Assembly: GCA_002778195.1 (NCBI GenBank)
Contig: PCDI01000005.1
Coordinates: forward strand, 489,351 to 553,350
Source of the DNA: Raffaelea ambrosiae
Lineage: Eukaryota; Ascomycota; Sordariomycetes; Ophiostomatales; Ophiostomataceae
DNA length: 64,000 nt
Reading direction: 5' to 3'
Below the pieces are notes generated by a model that saw only the letters and a list, made by a program, of their open reading frames with translations, made no database searches and was not told the origin of the DNA. Shown one piece after another: positions 12,656-23,185 of this stretch (positions are counted from its first letter, which is position 1; each line of letters begins with the position of its first letter). A program made the position numbers and the translations under genes.

Positions 12656-12671
12656 AGCCGCAGCCGCCGCC

Positions 12672-15395
12672 ATGGACATCCGAGACCTGGTGGTTAGCAC
12701 CACCCTCATCGCACCGCCTACGACCACCGCTGTCCTTGCCGCCACCCAGACCAACCAATGCCAGAGCCTGAACCTGCCTTCAGGAGGCGTGCTCATCATC
12801 CCCGGCAGCGACCCAATCACCCTGACGTCCGCCGCCGCCTTCCGGCCACTATGCGTGCCTACCAACGCGCCAAACATCGTTGGCGGAACGGGATCAGGCG
12901 CGTCCAGCACAGGCGTCATCGGGACCAGCGGCACGGAACACTCCGAAACGGACACCGTCAGCTTCGAGGAAACGAGCAAAACCCCCCAATACTCCGACTT
13001 CCGCGACCCCTTTTACGCCTCCACCTTCCCACAATGCTATGCCTTGGCCGCGACCACCATCATAGCTTACACCCTCGTCATAATGCTCTTCATCACTCCG
13101 CGCTCCTTCTTGGACGGCGGCGTCGTCGTCCTGGGCCGCCGGGGCTTCACCAACGGCGGCTCCGGCGGCAAGAACATCGGCGGCCGGCCATGGCTGCAAA
13201 AGGTCGCAGCCCTGACCGTTGCCATTTCCATGACCATTGCCACCGCCAACACCTTCCGCGTGGCCGAGAGCCAGTACTCCTGGGGCATCCAAAACGCCAA
13301 GGAGATGCAGGATGAGGTCCTGGACGGCACTGAGCTCAAGGTCATCCGCATCATCTCCGACACCTTCCTGTGGCTGGCCCAGGCCCAAACCCTGATCCGC
13401 CTCTTTCCCCGCCAGCGCGAAAAGGTCATCATCAAATGGACCGCCTTCTCGCTCGTCGTGCTGGACGTCATCTTTGACTCTCTCAACCAATTCCGCTACT
13501 CCTCGGCAGGCCGCACATTCACCGACGCCGTCCCCGCCCTCAGTTACCTCTTCCAACTCGCCCTCGGCGTGCTGTACGCCGCCTGGGTTATATACTACTC
13601 GCTGATGAAGAAGCGCTACGCCTTCTATCACCCGCGCATGCGCAACATCTGCTTGGTGGCCGTGCTGTCTTTGCTGGCCATTCTTGTTCCGGTTGTGTTC
13701 TTTGTTCTTGATATCTCCAAGCCCGATTTCACAGGCTGGGGAGACTATGTCCGCTGGGTCGGCGCTGCTGCCGCCAGCGTGATCGTGTGGGAGTGGGTGG
13801 AGCGCATCGAGGCTCTCGAGCGCGAGGAGAAGAAGGACGGCATCCTGGGCCGCGAAGTGTTTGACGGAGACGAGATGATAGATATGATGCCCTCAGACTC
13901 GGTGTGGCCACGGAGAAGACGGAAAGGTGGCGCCGAGAGCAAGGATGACGACGAGAGTGTGGACAGCAGCCGCCCCAAACACCAACCCCAGAACGACGGC
14001 GCCGCCAGCGGCCGCAGTGGCCGGTTGTGGCCGACGGCCGTGTCGACTTTTGCGGAGCGACACCGCCTCCGGCCACGCAAGCTGGCTGAGCAGAGGGGAC
14101 ACATTGGCCGGGCACAGGCGCCAGCCGGTGAGGGTGGTGATGTTCATGCCAACGACAGCAGAAATGACAGTGGAAATGGCGGTGGGAACTCAACAAGCGC
14201 ACGGCGCACGCAGCCGCCTCTCTGGCCCGCACGCCCGCCGCCAGCAGTCACACCAATCAGCCGTACGGACACGGCCAGTGCAGACAGCACCGTATACGTT
14301 ATGCGGTACCACCCAGTGACAGACAGCAGTGTGTCGCACACGACATCGGAAGCGAGCCCGACGCCAGGCATACCTGGTGGTAGCGCCGCGCCAACTGAGG
14401 ATGCCCAGGAGGCGGCTCAGTTTGCCCAGCCAGACGTGCCTCTCTCTAGGAGCAACAGCGCCAGCTCTTCGATCTCCTCGAGCCACGGCCACGGCCCCCG
14501 AACGACAACATCGCTTGCCAGCTCACGCGGCGGCAGCGTCAACGGTCGGATATCAGCGCAACGGACACATGCCGACACGCTGACAGATACGCTATCCGAG
14601 ACAACGACTGGAGGTGCATCGACAGCACGGCGGTGGCGGACGCTGGCACATACGCTGCCCTTCCGGCGAGGGGGTGGTGCTGCCTCTGTGTCAGCTGGCA
14701 GCGAATTTTCAGCGTCTTCTTCAGCAAGACCCGGCAGCAGCGAACGGCCCGACGACCGCAACATACAGCACGACGACACAGGCCGGTGGGATTTCCGTGC
14801 AAGATTCGAAGATTTCGCAGCCACGCAGGCCGAGAAGATTCGGGAGCGGATACGACCCAGCTTGGACACGACAGGTCTGCCAGTGATGGTGATTCCGGCG
14901 CCACAGCGGCACGGCGCAGCTCTGGCCCAAGTGCTGGAGGAAGAAGAGAACAGCTACCAGCCCCAACAGTGGTCGCATCCAGCAGCACCAATCCAGCGAT
15001 CAACAAGCGGTTTCTCTGGCAGCGCCGGCACGGGTCCGGGCTCGCCTGGCATCGTGATGATGGGCAATCTGGTCAATCCGAGCGGCCCAAGTTCGCCGAT
15101 GTGGAGGAGCAATAGCAATGCCTCCATCTCCTCTGCTGGCCATCCGAGGTCAGGGGCAACCGTGTCTACCGGGTCCACTCCGTTGCATGATGGCCCCCCG
15201 GCAGTCATTGTGGCGGCACTTTCTCGGGCGAGCTCTTCCCGTGACTCTGGATCACCCGACTTCGAAGGACCTGCGCAGAGCTTCTCGCCAGGGCCATCAC
15301 AAGCAGCTCTCGACAAGCGGCCTGTGCCAGGCCCCCCTGGCGACATTGAGTGGGCGGCTGGACCATCACGGCAATCGCCAGGGCCGGCCCCTTGA
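12672..15395 (+). CDS. palH: pH-response sensor PalH/Rim21
   Basis: A single exon of 907 residues. The ATG at 12672 sits in a strong context (GCCGCCATGG) and is the first in-frame ATG. PalH/Rim21 is the plasma-membrane sensor of alkaline pH that signals through PalF, ESCRT and PalB to proteolytic activation of PacC. The N-terminal ectodomain (about 1-115) is followed by seven hydrophobic segments near residues 119, 173, 222, 253, 290, 325 and 360, including CYALAATTIIAYTLVIMLFI, FLWLAQAQTLIRLFPRQREK and ICLVAVLSLLAILVPVVFFV. Family landmarks are SYLFQLALGVLYAAWVIYYS and the WVERIEALEREEKKDGILGR stretch after the last helix. A long Ser/Pro/Thr-rich cytoplasmic tail of about 520 residues follows, the part that binds the arrestin-like PalF in the family. 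No intron is needed. Two uORFs and PacC-type hexamers lie upstream. Confidence 0.93.
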   Translation: MDIRDLVVSTTLIAPPTTTAVLAATQTNQCQSLNLPSGGVLIIPGSDPITLTSAAAFRPLCVPTNAPNIVGGTGSGASSTGVIGTSGTEHSETDTVSFEETSKTPQYSDFRDPFYASTFPQCYALAATTIIAYTLVIMLFITPRSFLDGGVVVLGRRGFTNGGSGGKNIGGRPWLQKVAALTVAISMTIATANTFRVAESQYSWGIQNAKEMQDEVLDGTELKVIRIISDTFLWLAQAQTLIRLFPRQREKVIIKWTAFSLVVLDVIFDSLNQFRYSSAGRTFTDAVPALSYLFQLALGVLYAAWVIYYSLMKKRYAFYHPRMRNICLVAVLSLLAILVPVVFFVLDISKPDFTGWGDYVRWVGAAAASVIVWEWVERIEALEREEKKDGILGREVFDGDEMIDMMPSDSVWPRRRRKGGAESKDDDESVDSSRPKHQPQNDGAASGRSGRLWPTAVSTFAERHRLRPRKLAEQRGHIGRAQAPAGEGGDVHANDSRNDSGNGGGNSTSARRTQPPLWPARPPPAVTPISRTDTASADSTVYVMRYHPVTDSSVSHTTSEASPTPGIPGGSAAPTEDAQEAAQFAQPDVPLSRSNSASSSISSSHGHGPRTTTSLASSRGGSVNGRISAQRTHADTLTDTLSETTTGGASTARRWRTLAHTLPFRRGGGAASVSAGSEFSASSSARPGSSERPDDRNIQHDDTGRWDFRARFEDFAATQAEKIRERIRPSLDTTGLPVMVIPAPQRHGAALAQVLEEEENSYQPQQWSHPAAPIQRSTSGFSGSAGTGPGSPGIVMMGNLVNPSGPSSPMWRSNSNASISSAGHPRSGATVSTGSTPLHDGPPAVIVAALSRASSSRDSGSPDFEGPAQSFSPGPSQAALDKRPVPGPPGDIEWAAGPSRQSPGPAP

Positions 15396-16884
15396 GTCGA
15401 CACAGTCGACAAGTCGACAGGCGCGAAACCAAGATCGCCAAAAAAGAGGCCTGGGTTATTTGCTGGTACAAAAGAAAAAAAAATCAAAACGGAGTCAATC
15501 GGTCACGACGTATATGAACAAACCCCGGGATGCTGTGTATAATGGGCTAGAGCGATTGGTTTTTTCTTTCTTCCCCATGACCTTTTTTTTGTCCAAGACG
15601 ACGCTCCAGCGATGCGAGCAGTCGCACAACATATTTTAAGCATTTTTTTTGGCGGAACACTTGAAAGCTATACATCATTTTGCATTGGTTGCGGGCATCG
15701 GGCTGGGCGCATTATGGGGTAGGATATATATACGTGTATATGTCTGTATATATCTGTATATGATTTCAGGGAACATAGGAGAGGTGACAAAGGGGGTATT
15801 CAATGAGAAGAGTGGATGAAGCAAACATAAAGCGTGGGCATGTGCCCATGAAACATGAATAAGTGAAGCCTTAATCGAAGAGTGTGTACGAGAACGTTCG
15901 GGGCTGGATTTGCTTTGCGCTGGCTGTACGGGAGGCGAAGTTACGAATGCTGAGTCGCTCTTGCCTGTTACACGTGCATCGCAGTCACAAAGGATCATGC
16001 TGGATCAACTAGATCTTTTGTCATTGACCGAATCAGGAAGGAGCGATGAGTGTGCACGTATGTGCCGAAGCGGGCGATTACAGTCCGGAGCTGGGCATGG
16101 TTACTAGTCACTGGTGCGATACTGGCTCTGATAGCCGGTGAAGGAAGGACGCCGGGAACGGCGTCTTTGTCGGGAGCGGGCTTCCATGTGCATGGGAGAG
16201 GGACAAAAATGGTATGGAGGGAATGGAGGGTATGGTGGGTATACTCCGTAGGGGGCACCATTGCTGCAAGATGTCGGAAGGCACGGAAGACACGGTATTG
16301 GTAGAGAGAGAGATACAGGAAAACATGACGTCCAGTCAGATCAGTCAGCGGACAGCCAGTCCGAAGAAGAGCAAGAAATGGCAATGCATACGTCCAGTCA
16401 TCAGCTGCCCCGTTGGAAGGAAGAGCAAGGGAAGAAATGCGTGTCATAAGAAAATTAGGAAACAAGAAAACGAGGAAAACATGCGTCCCGTCATCAGTTA
16501 CCAGCCAGAACGGGATGACGGAAAGACGGAAAGAGCGCATGTCCGTCACCAGTTGCCGCCAAAACGGAAGGAGCGAGGAAAACAGGAAAGACGACAGGCA
16601 GTCGGCTATGGCAGGTTGGGTTGATCGCCAGTACAGGAAAGACCGACGGAGGGAAATTCAAGAAAACGTCCGACAGAACAGAAAGCATCTCATAATCTCA
16701 TTTTCGGGAAAGAGAGCCACAATAATGGGGACGGGAACCGGGGGGGCAGGAAGGGCAGGGGACAACGGGGGAAAAGAACGGGGGGCGACATTGTGGGCAT
16801 GGGAACGGGGCCAGCTGACTCAAAAAACGGATGCCGGGAGGCAAGATGAGGTCGACAGCTGCAGTGCAGTGTGATGACGACCCA

Positions 16885-16921
16885 AGCAGGCAAAGCAGGC
16901 AAAGCAGGCAAAGCAGGCAAA
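16885..16921. repeat. 9-bp tandem repeat (CAAAGCAGG)
   Basis: Four near-perfect copies of a 9-base unit in non-coding DNA. Confidence 0.9.
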
Positions 16922-17935
16922 CGGACGAATCAGACAGCAGACAAGGCAAGCCGGGCAGATCAGATAGGGCAGGCAAATCGACAAACAGACCATGGCGATA
17001 AGACAAAGCAACCGAGACAAAGAGTTTTGTTCGGGGAAGGAAGTAGGGACAGAGAAAAACCAGATATTAGTCCCTGTGAGCATCCGGGACACCCAAGGGG
17101 TCCAGAAAGGCTGAAGAGATGTAACAACTAACGGGCACTGCGCCGCTGGGTGCACAAAATTTTGCCTCTTGAGAATGCGACCGGTGGAGACTCCGGCACC
17201 CGAGGACTCCGGCCAAGTTACCTTTTTTTTTCTTTTTTCTTTTTGCGCTTTGCGAAAGTCCCCTTACCCCCAACAACGGAGCACTTATTATCTAATCCCA
17301 GAGCCCTGCGAAAGGGGGGCGCCAATGCGCCAATGCATGCCAGTTTCCTTGTGCGATCAGAAGAGTGGGTTGGAGTGAGTTGGGGGCGCGTGCTGTTTCA
17401 GGAAGAAGATATTGATTTCCTTTTTCCCTGCTCTTTTGGCTTTCGGGTCAATGACTATCCAGTGTCGCAATGGCTAGTACTGTGTAATTAGGATGGCGGG
17501 ATGGGCGGCCAGTGTCAGAGTTGCGTGTGTAAGTCGCGTCTTTTGTAGGCGGGAGAAAAAAAATTGACAGCCGAAATTAAAGCGCCATACGGTGCGAGGT
17601 TCGTCCAACGGCGAGCAGGGGTAATAGTACGGAGTAGCTCTTTCCTCTTGGTGGTCCCTCAAAAAATAAAGGGGAAATAAGATAAGACCCCAAAGGAGGC
17701 AAGAGCGGAGCACTCAAGAGGAAAAAAGAGCAGTTCGCGGTAGTCGCTCGCAGAAGACAGAGCAAGACAGAGGGAAAGAGCAGGGTGGATGACCGGACTC
17801 GCTGCGGCTAACAAACCAACGGCGACACCAGAAACAGAAAGAGCGACTGAGTGCGTGCAGCAGACCGTGTGTGAGCGACAAGAACGTGGTGGGTGCCGCC
17901 TTCCGTTTTGTGCCTCTCTTTCCCTGCCTTCCAAC

Positions 17936-18070
17936 TGGTCTCCTCTTTTTTTTTTTTTTTTTTGCTTTTTTTATTGTCCCTATTCCCCCCTTCTTCTTCC
18001 TCTTCTCCTCTTTCGTCATAACTTCTCTCTACAACAAACTCTCCTTCCTCAACCTCAACCACCACCACCA
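17936..18070 (+). promoter_or_regulatory. Pyrimidine-rich tract upstream of the ceramide synthase gene
   Basis: Long T and CT runs lie about 0.7-0.85 kb before the start codon at 18778. They resemble fungal core-promoter CT tracts and suggest a long 5' leader; this is inferred from composition. Confidence 0.35.
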
Positions 18071-18777
18071 CCTCTGCCTCGTCTGCAACCTCGCCGGTCG
18101 TGTCCAATTCCTCGTTTGCTGGTCCGCGCTCCCAACTTCTCTCCGCCCGCTGCGCCCTGCTCCGCCCAATCCCCAGACTTCCGTTGTCCGTCGCGCTTGT
18201 CTTTTGACTGGTCCGCCGCTTCTGCGCCTGTGGTCACGCCCCCTCGAACTTGCCCTGAACTTGCGTCGAACCTGGACTCGACTCGACGCGGCTTGCTCTC
18301 GACAACTTTCTTGTCCTCGCCAACCCCTCGACCTGTCGCGATCCGTCGGCTGCACTCCCTATCTTTCTCTTCTCCCTCGCCACGTACCCATTCTTCAACG
18401 GTTTCTCCTCTCCACTTGAACCCGCGCATTTGCCCTTAGCTCCATTGCGCGTACTCCTTTTTTTTTATTTCATAATATTCTACACTTCTCTTCTCAGCAA
18501 TACTACGCGTACATCCTCGGCTTTTTATCTTATTTTCTTCTGCACATCTGCCCTCCCAGCAGGCTTTCCTAGCAGCAAACGTCCGACCAACACAGACCAG
18601 CTGGTGCCCACACTGGAGTGACTTCGCCGCGACAAAGGGGGAAAAGATTTCCGCATCCCAGCTTTCCCCCAGAAAACCCGCAAGAAAGGCCTGTTTTGGC
18701 CTCGTCCTAGGGAGCTCTCCTTCGACTCCTGCGATCCTCAACGTCCACCCTACCGCCTGCAACCGACTACTTTCGCC

Positions 18778-20790
18778 ATGACAGCCCATTCTCACTCCCC
18801 CTCGGGGTCGGAACCGTTCCCAGTGCTCAAGGCAGAGCCTGCCGAGACAACAACCCACGCCGCCTCGTCCGGCCACCATGCGCCGGCCAACGGCAGCGCC
18901 ATGCGCCGGAGAGGCAAGTCGAGCGATGCCAACGGCCATGCGGCCAGTGGAAACCTGGCTACCAGCCTGGCCCACCTGAGCGGCGTGGACAGCGCGTCTG
19001 TGAACAAGGTGCGTGCAGAAGATGTGTGTTGTGTGTTCTGTGTCTGGGCATGGCTGGCGTGCGTTTGTGGCTTCCTCGGCCTGCCAGACCTGCCCTATTC
19101 TGATATCCTCCTCTTTCGTTGTCTTGCCTCCCGTGTCTCTTCTCGCTTCCTCTGCTTCTTCCTTCCCTGCTTCTCTGTCTTCGCTGCCCTCTCTGGCCTG
19201 CCTGCTTTTTCCTGGGCGTCTCCCCGGCTTGCCATTGACCGTCTCCCGTCCCTGCATCACCCCTCGTGGCCCATCCCGCCATTCTTGGCACCCCTCTACC
19301 CCCCCCATGGCCTTCTTGCTTGCCTTGTTCAGCCCTTTGCCGGCCCCTCTCACCTCCGACCCAATCCCTCGTCTCCCCGACGCCTCAATGGACCGGAAAC
19401 TAACACCGCCCTTTTCCTGGCCCAGAAACTCGACTCCTCCGCTCGCGAGAAGCGCGTCTCCCGGCGCCGCAAGGCTCGCTCCGTCATGCGCCGCGTTAAG
19501 CAGTACGCCGTGCGCCATACCTGGGTCGTGCCCCTGGCCATGATGCTCGTCATCCTCTCCGCCTACGGCATCTACCCGGCCGAGTCCAACCCGCTGTACC
19601 ACTTCATCTTCCTCTCCTACCGCCTGCCGGCGGCTGCCGACGCCAGTGCCGACACGCCGATCCAGTACGGCAAGGGCGTCTGGGACATTGCTTTTGTCGC
19701 CTTCTATACTGTCGTGCTGTCCTTCACCCGCGAGTTCATCATGCACGAGCTGCTGCGTCCGCTTGCGCGCTACTGTGGCATCCGCTCGCGCACCAAGCAG
19801 GCCCGCTTCATGGAGCAGATGTATACCGCCATCTACTTCGGCTTTCTCGGCCCTGCTGGTGTGTTCGTCATGTCGCGCAGCCCCGTCTGGTTCTTCAACA
19901 CCCGCGGCATGTACGAGAACTTCCCCCACCGCACCCACGACGCCTACTTCAAGTTCTACTACCTTTTCGAGGCTGCCTACTGGGCCCAGCAGGCGGTCGT
20001 CATGCTGCTGGGCATGGAGAAGCCGCGCAAGGACTACAAAGAGCTTGTTGCCCACCACATTGTCTCTCTGTCTCTGATCGCCCTCAGCTACCGCTTCCAC
20101 TTCACCTACATTGGCCTGGCTGTCTACATCACCCACGACATTAGCGACTTTTTCCTGGCTGTAAGTGCTTTCTGTGTCCAGGCTTTTCTGCCTGTATTTG
20201 CGGCCGCATCCGTGCTGCATTGGCGCTGCATTCAACTGCATTCGACTGCATCTGTACCCGCATCTGTACCTGCATTTCTGTCTGTGTCCCACGTAACTAA
20301 ACTAACCCAAAACCCCCCCCAGACCTCCAAATCACTCAACTACGTCGATGGCCCCCTGATGGGCCCGTACTACTTCTTCTTTATCTGCGTGTGGGTGTAC
20401 ATGCGCCACTACCTCAACCTGCGCATCCTCTACAGCCTCTTCACCGAGTTCAAGACCGTCGGCCCCTACGAGCTCAACTGGGCAACCGAGCAGTACAAGT
20501 GTTCTATCTCCTTTGTTATCACCACATCACTTCTGTCCGCTCTGCAGACGCTCAACCTTATCTGGCTGTTCTTCATTATGCGTGTTGCGTACCGCTACGT
20601 GGTCCATAACATCGCCAAGGATGATCGCAGCGATGCTGAGGAGGACGCCGAGGTTGACGAGACGACCAAGGAGCCTGCCCTGCTCGACAGCAAGCCGCTG
20701 TCCTACACCAACGGCACTGCTGCCATTGCCGCTGGCGTGCCTGCCGTGACCCTCAACGGCGATGCCAACAATATCGCTGCTACGAGATAA
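18778..20790 (+). CDS. LAG1: Ceramide synthase, LAG1/LAC1 family (TLC domain)
   Basis: Exons 18778-19008, 19426-20160 and 20323-20790 give 477 residues. The enzyme would N-acylate sphingoid bases with acyl-CoA in the ER membrane. After a disordered N-terminus and a basic KRVSRRRKARSVMRRVKQY segment come several membrane spans. The TLC domain contains the diagnostic Lag motif from about residue 287: HHIVSLSLIALSYRFHFTYI followed by GLAVYITHDISDFFLA, with the paired His and the Asp residues used by the family. A conserved YVDGPLMGPYYFFFICVWVY and NLIWLFFIMRVAYRYV complete the core; the tail is acidic. Introns are 19009-19425 (417 bases, donor GTGCGT) and 20161-20322 (162 bases, donor GTAAGT). 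Both are multiples of three and contain no in-frame stop, so the frame is open across the whole gene. Filamentous fungi usually have two or more paralogues, so the symbol denotes the family. Confidence 0.92.
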   Translation: MTAHSHSPSGSEPFPVLKAEPAETTTHAASSGHHAPANGSAMRRRGKSSDANGHAASGNLATSLAHLSGVDSASVNKVRAEDVCCVFCVWAWLACVCGFLGLPDLPYSDILLFRCLASRVSSRFLCFFLPCFSVFAALSGLPAFSWASPRLAIDRLPSLHHPSWPIPPFLAPLYPPHGLLACLVQPFAGPSHLRPNPSSPRRLNGPETNTALFLAQKLDSSAREKRVSRRRKARSVMRRVKQYAVRHTWVVPLAMMLVILSAYGIYPAESNPLYHFIFLSYRLPAAADASADTPIQYGKGVWDIAFVAFYTVVLSFTREFIMHELLRPLARYCGIRSRTKQARFMEQMYTAIYFGFLGPAGVFVMSRSPVWFFNTRGMYENFPHRTHDAYFKFYYLFEAAYWAQQAVVMLLGMEKPRKDYKELVAHHIVSLSLIALSYRFHFTYIGLAVYITHDISDFFLAVSAFCVQAFLPVFAAASVLHWRCIQLHSTASVPASVPAFLSVSHVTKLTQNPPQTSKSLNYVDGPLMGPYYFFFICVWVYMRHYLNLRILYSLFTEFKTVGPYELNWATEQYKCSISFVITTSLLSALQTLNLIWLFFIMRVAYRYVVHNIAKDDRSDAEEDAEVDETTKEPALLDSKPLSYTNGTAAIAAGVPAVTLNGDANNIAATR

Positions 20791-23185
20791 AGAGACTCTG
20801 TGCCTGGCCCTGAACCTGCATAGATCTCCACTGGTCGCACGTTCTGCTTACACCGCGCGACCGATGCATTGATTGCGGCGAGAGGCGATGGTGCAATGGG
20901 CCAGACTTGCATATCGGCGTTTATCGGGAACCCTTCATACACGCACAGGATCTCCCGACGGAAAACTTGAAAAAAAAGGACGGCATATTTTATGTGGTGC
21001 TCTCCGGGTTGAGCATCATCACTGGGTCATGACCGCTGTTGTTTCGATTTCGATTCGTTGGGGAGCCGCCATTACCTTTCCTGGGGAGGTGCGGCGCGGC
21101 TTCATAATACTTATTCCTTTGTGCTTCGTCGCTCGTTTAATATTTTTTTTGTCCTTATATGATGTACTCATACAGCATGGCCTCACGTTCGCTACCGTTT
21201 TTTTTTTTTTTTTTTTTTTTNTTTTTTTTTTTTGCCTTTTCCTATGCATGGGTTGGTGGGTGTGGGAGAGTCGCTATGACATCATGAAAGGGGCGAACTT
21301 GAGAATGGCCACAAAGAAAGAGGCGGCAGGTGCGACAAAAACACACAAAGAAAACAGTCAGCACGGGTGGGACGACAATGAGCGAGGGAGACGAAGCAGA
21401 GAGAGTGCGGCAGAGAAAGCGCAGTGGGAAAAGAGGAGATTGCACCATCAAAACAGGCGGGTTTCGCCCTCGTGGTTCTTCCGATCCCCCCTTTGTGGGT
21501 GCTGCTTGGAGCTTTGCTGTTTTCTATTAATATTTTTGTATTACTTGGAGGGGGCAATGTTCTTCCCTGTTGGTTGGTCTGGCCCTTTCTTTGCCTCTTG
21601 TTTGATTCTTAATTTCTTTCTTTTTTTTGTTCTCTGCTCCCTCGCACTGCGCTCCCCTTCACTTCTTCACCTTTTTTTTATTCCTTTTGTAATAATTTTT
21701 AATACGAGAACTCTTCATGAGAGCAGACTTGATGTTCTGCTGAGAAACAACACAGACGCAGATAGTAGTAACTAGTTGTCTGGAACATAAATACACACTT
21801 CATGATAGAGCTATCAGAGAATGGATAGACAACATTATAGAGACCGCTTAAATTGACTTTTATTAATCTGTGAACAAGTAGAAAACTTCGCACCCCCTCT
21901 CTTTTCCATAACCCCCTTTAACACTCGGCGTGAGCTGACTCCTCCTTTCGTCTTACCCATCACATACACCCTGGTTGGTGGTTCACTTCCATATCTCTAT
22001 CTTGTTTTCTCCCCGCAAAGTAGATCCTATCACAACTTCATGGGGCAGGGGGGGAAAAATGATAATCAACAATAGCAAACCGAACGTGCTTGTTTGGGCC
22101 TCTCTTCTTCGTTCTTTCATAAGAGCAGGTAACAACAGACCGCCAAACCGCAATAACGGACAAATCAGCGAGCTGCAAAACAAAGCAGTCTGAGCAAACT
22201 GGAGCGGAGGAAACCTTAAAATATGAAGAGGACGAAAGAGTCAAAAGGCAGCTTTTTTTTTCTTAGGAAATCCCATACACAAAATAAAAGAGGAAAAAAA
22301 CAAGGTTTGTTCCGTTTGCAATGCTGCCCATCGTCTGCGCCTGACCATTCTTGAGAACACACACGCACGCACACGTGATAACAGTATGAGAAAGAGAGAA
22401 GAGGACAAAAAAAACTAATAAAAAAAATCAACACGCAACGAGAACAAGGAGATAAAACAGAGTCCAGAGATCATCAAAAATCCTCCACAGGTCCGTCCAT
22501 ATGTGCTCATTAAATCCAGCCACACTCTTTTGCCTTCCTGGGACGTCTTCCCTAGTATCCTCCCTCCATTGTTAAAAAGAAAACAAGAAAAAAAAAACCC
22601 GATCTCTTTCCTCTCTCCCCTGTGCCCTCTCTCCAACATTTCAGACTGGACTTGTTTGGGCGTCGGCACCCCCAGCTTTCCCGAATAACACAATCAATGC
22701 CTCCATAGCTTCTTTCCTCCCCCCCCTCCCCCTCCGCCAAACGCCGGCCCAATGCGACACAGACACCGAGGACTTCTCGTTCCTCTTGTCTTTGACTTAA
22801 AAAACTCGAATTGAAACAAAAATGAAATAAATGGAGAGGGAGGATAAATAGATATAATGAGTGGAAATAAGATGGCAGAGAGGTCGGCGGAGGGATGAAG
22901 GCGACTGGGCGATGTTTGTCGTCTTTGTACGCTCGTAGTCATGGTGGCTCCGCTCGATAATTAAGGAGTAAAAACACAGCAAAATGCGCAGACGGCATGT
23001 GCTTTGAAGTAGTTGGGTATATGCAGTGCGACAATGCATGCAACGCACTCGATAAATCTGAAGAGGAATAAAATTGGAAAATTGAAAGAAAATCAAAGAC
23101 AAGCGCGTCAAAAATAGACAGCTATGGGCCAACAAAACAATAGCAATGGGTTAACAAATGATGAATTAATGCACCGATGCAAGTA
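20791..23185. other. Convergent spacer between ceramide synthase and ABC transporter
   Basis: This 2.4 kb lies between two convergent gene ends. I see no gene. It holds a long poly-T run interrupted by a single N (21198-21233), AT-richer sequence from about 21500 to 22500, and many short homopolymers. Both 3' UTRs should lie here. Confidence 0.5.
21198..21233. repeat. Poly-T homopolymer with an unresolved base
   Basis: About 35 T residues with an N at 21221, so the run length is probably not reliable. Confidence 0.9.

Larger units (their letters stand above)
6604..12671. other. 6 kb region between the lectin-like gene and palH
   Basis: The two flanking genes are divergent, so this holds both promoters. 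I recognise no gene in it. Open frames are low-complexity (Arg/Ser/Pro or Leu/Phe rich) or start at non-ATG codons. Contents: a possible extra 5' coding part of the lectin-like gene (6604-7089), poly-T and poly-C runs (8270-8350, 8637-8646), a CT microsatellite (9384-9412), an 8-bp array (10061-10107), a 9-bp array (10161-10194), CT-rich stretches (11485-11760), and the palH leader with a 9-bp array (12405-12435), three PacC-type hexamers and two short upstream ORFs. Confidence 0.5.
15396..18777. other. Intergenic region palH to ceramide synthase
   Basis: This 3.4 kb holds the palH 3' region (T-rich, TA repeats around 15725-15762), a 9-bp tandem array at 16885-16921, a TACTCCGTA motif at 16242 and its complement at 17628, and the CT-rich leader of the next gene (17935-18070 and onward). 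Open frames here look like low-complexity noise. Both flanking genes are on the + strand, so much of the right half is probably the ceramide synthase promoter and 5' UTR. Confidence 0.5.

Noticed and set aside
12594..12671. Possible N-terminal extension of PalH
   Set aside because: The frame is open, but the upstream candidate codon at 12594 is TTG. The first ATG, at 12672, has a strong context.
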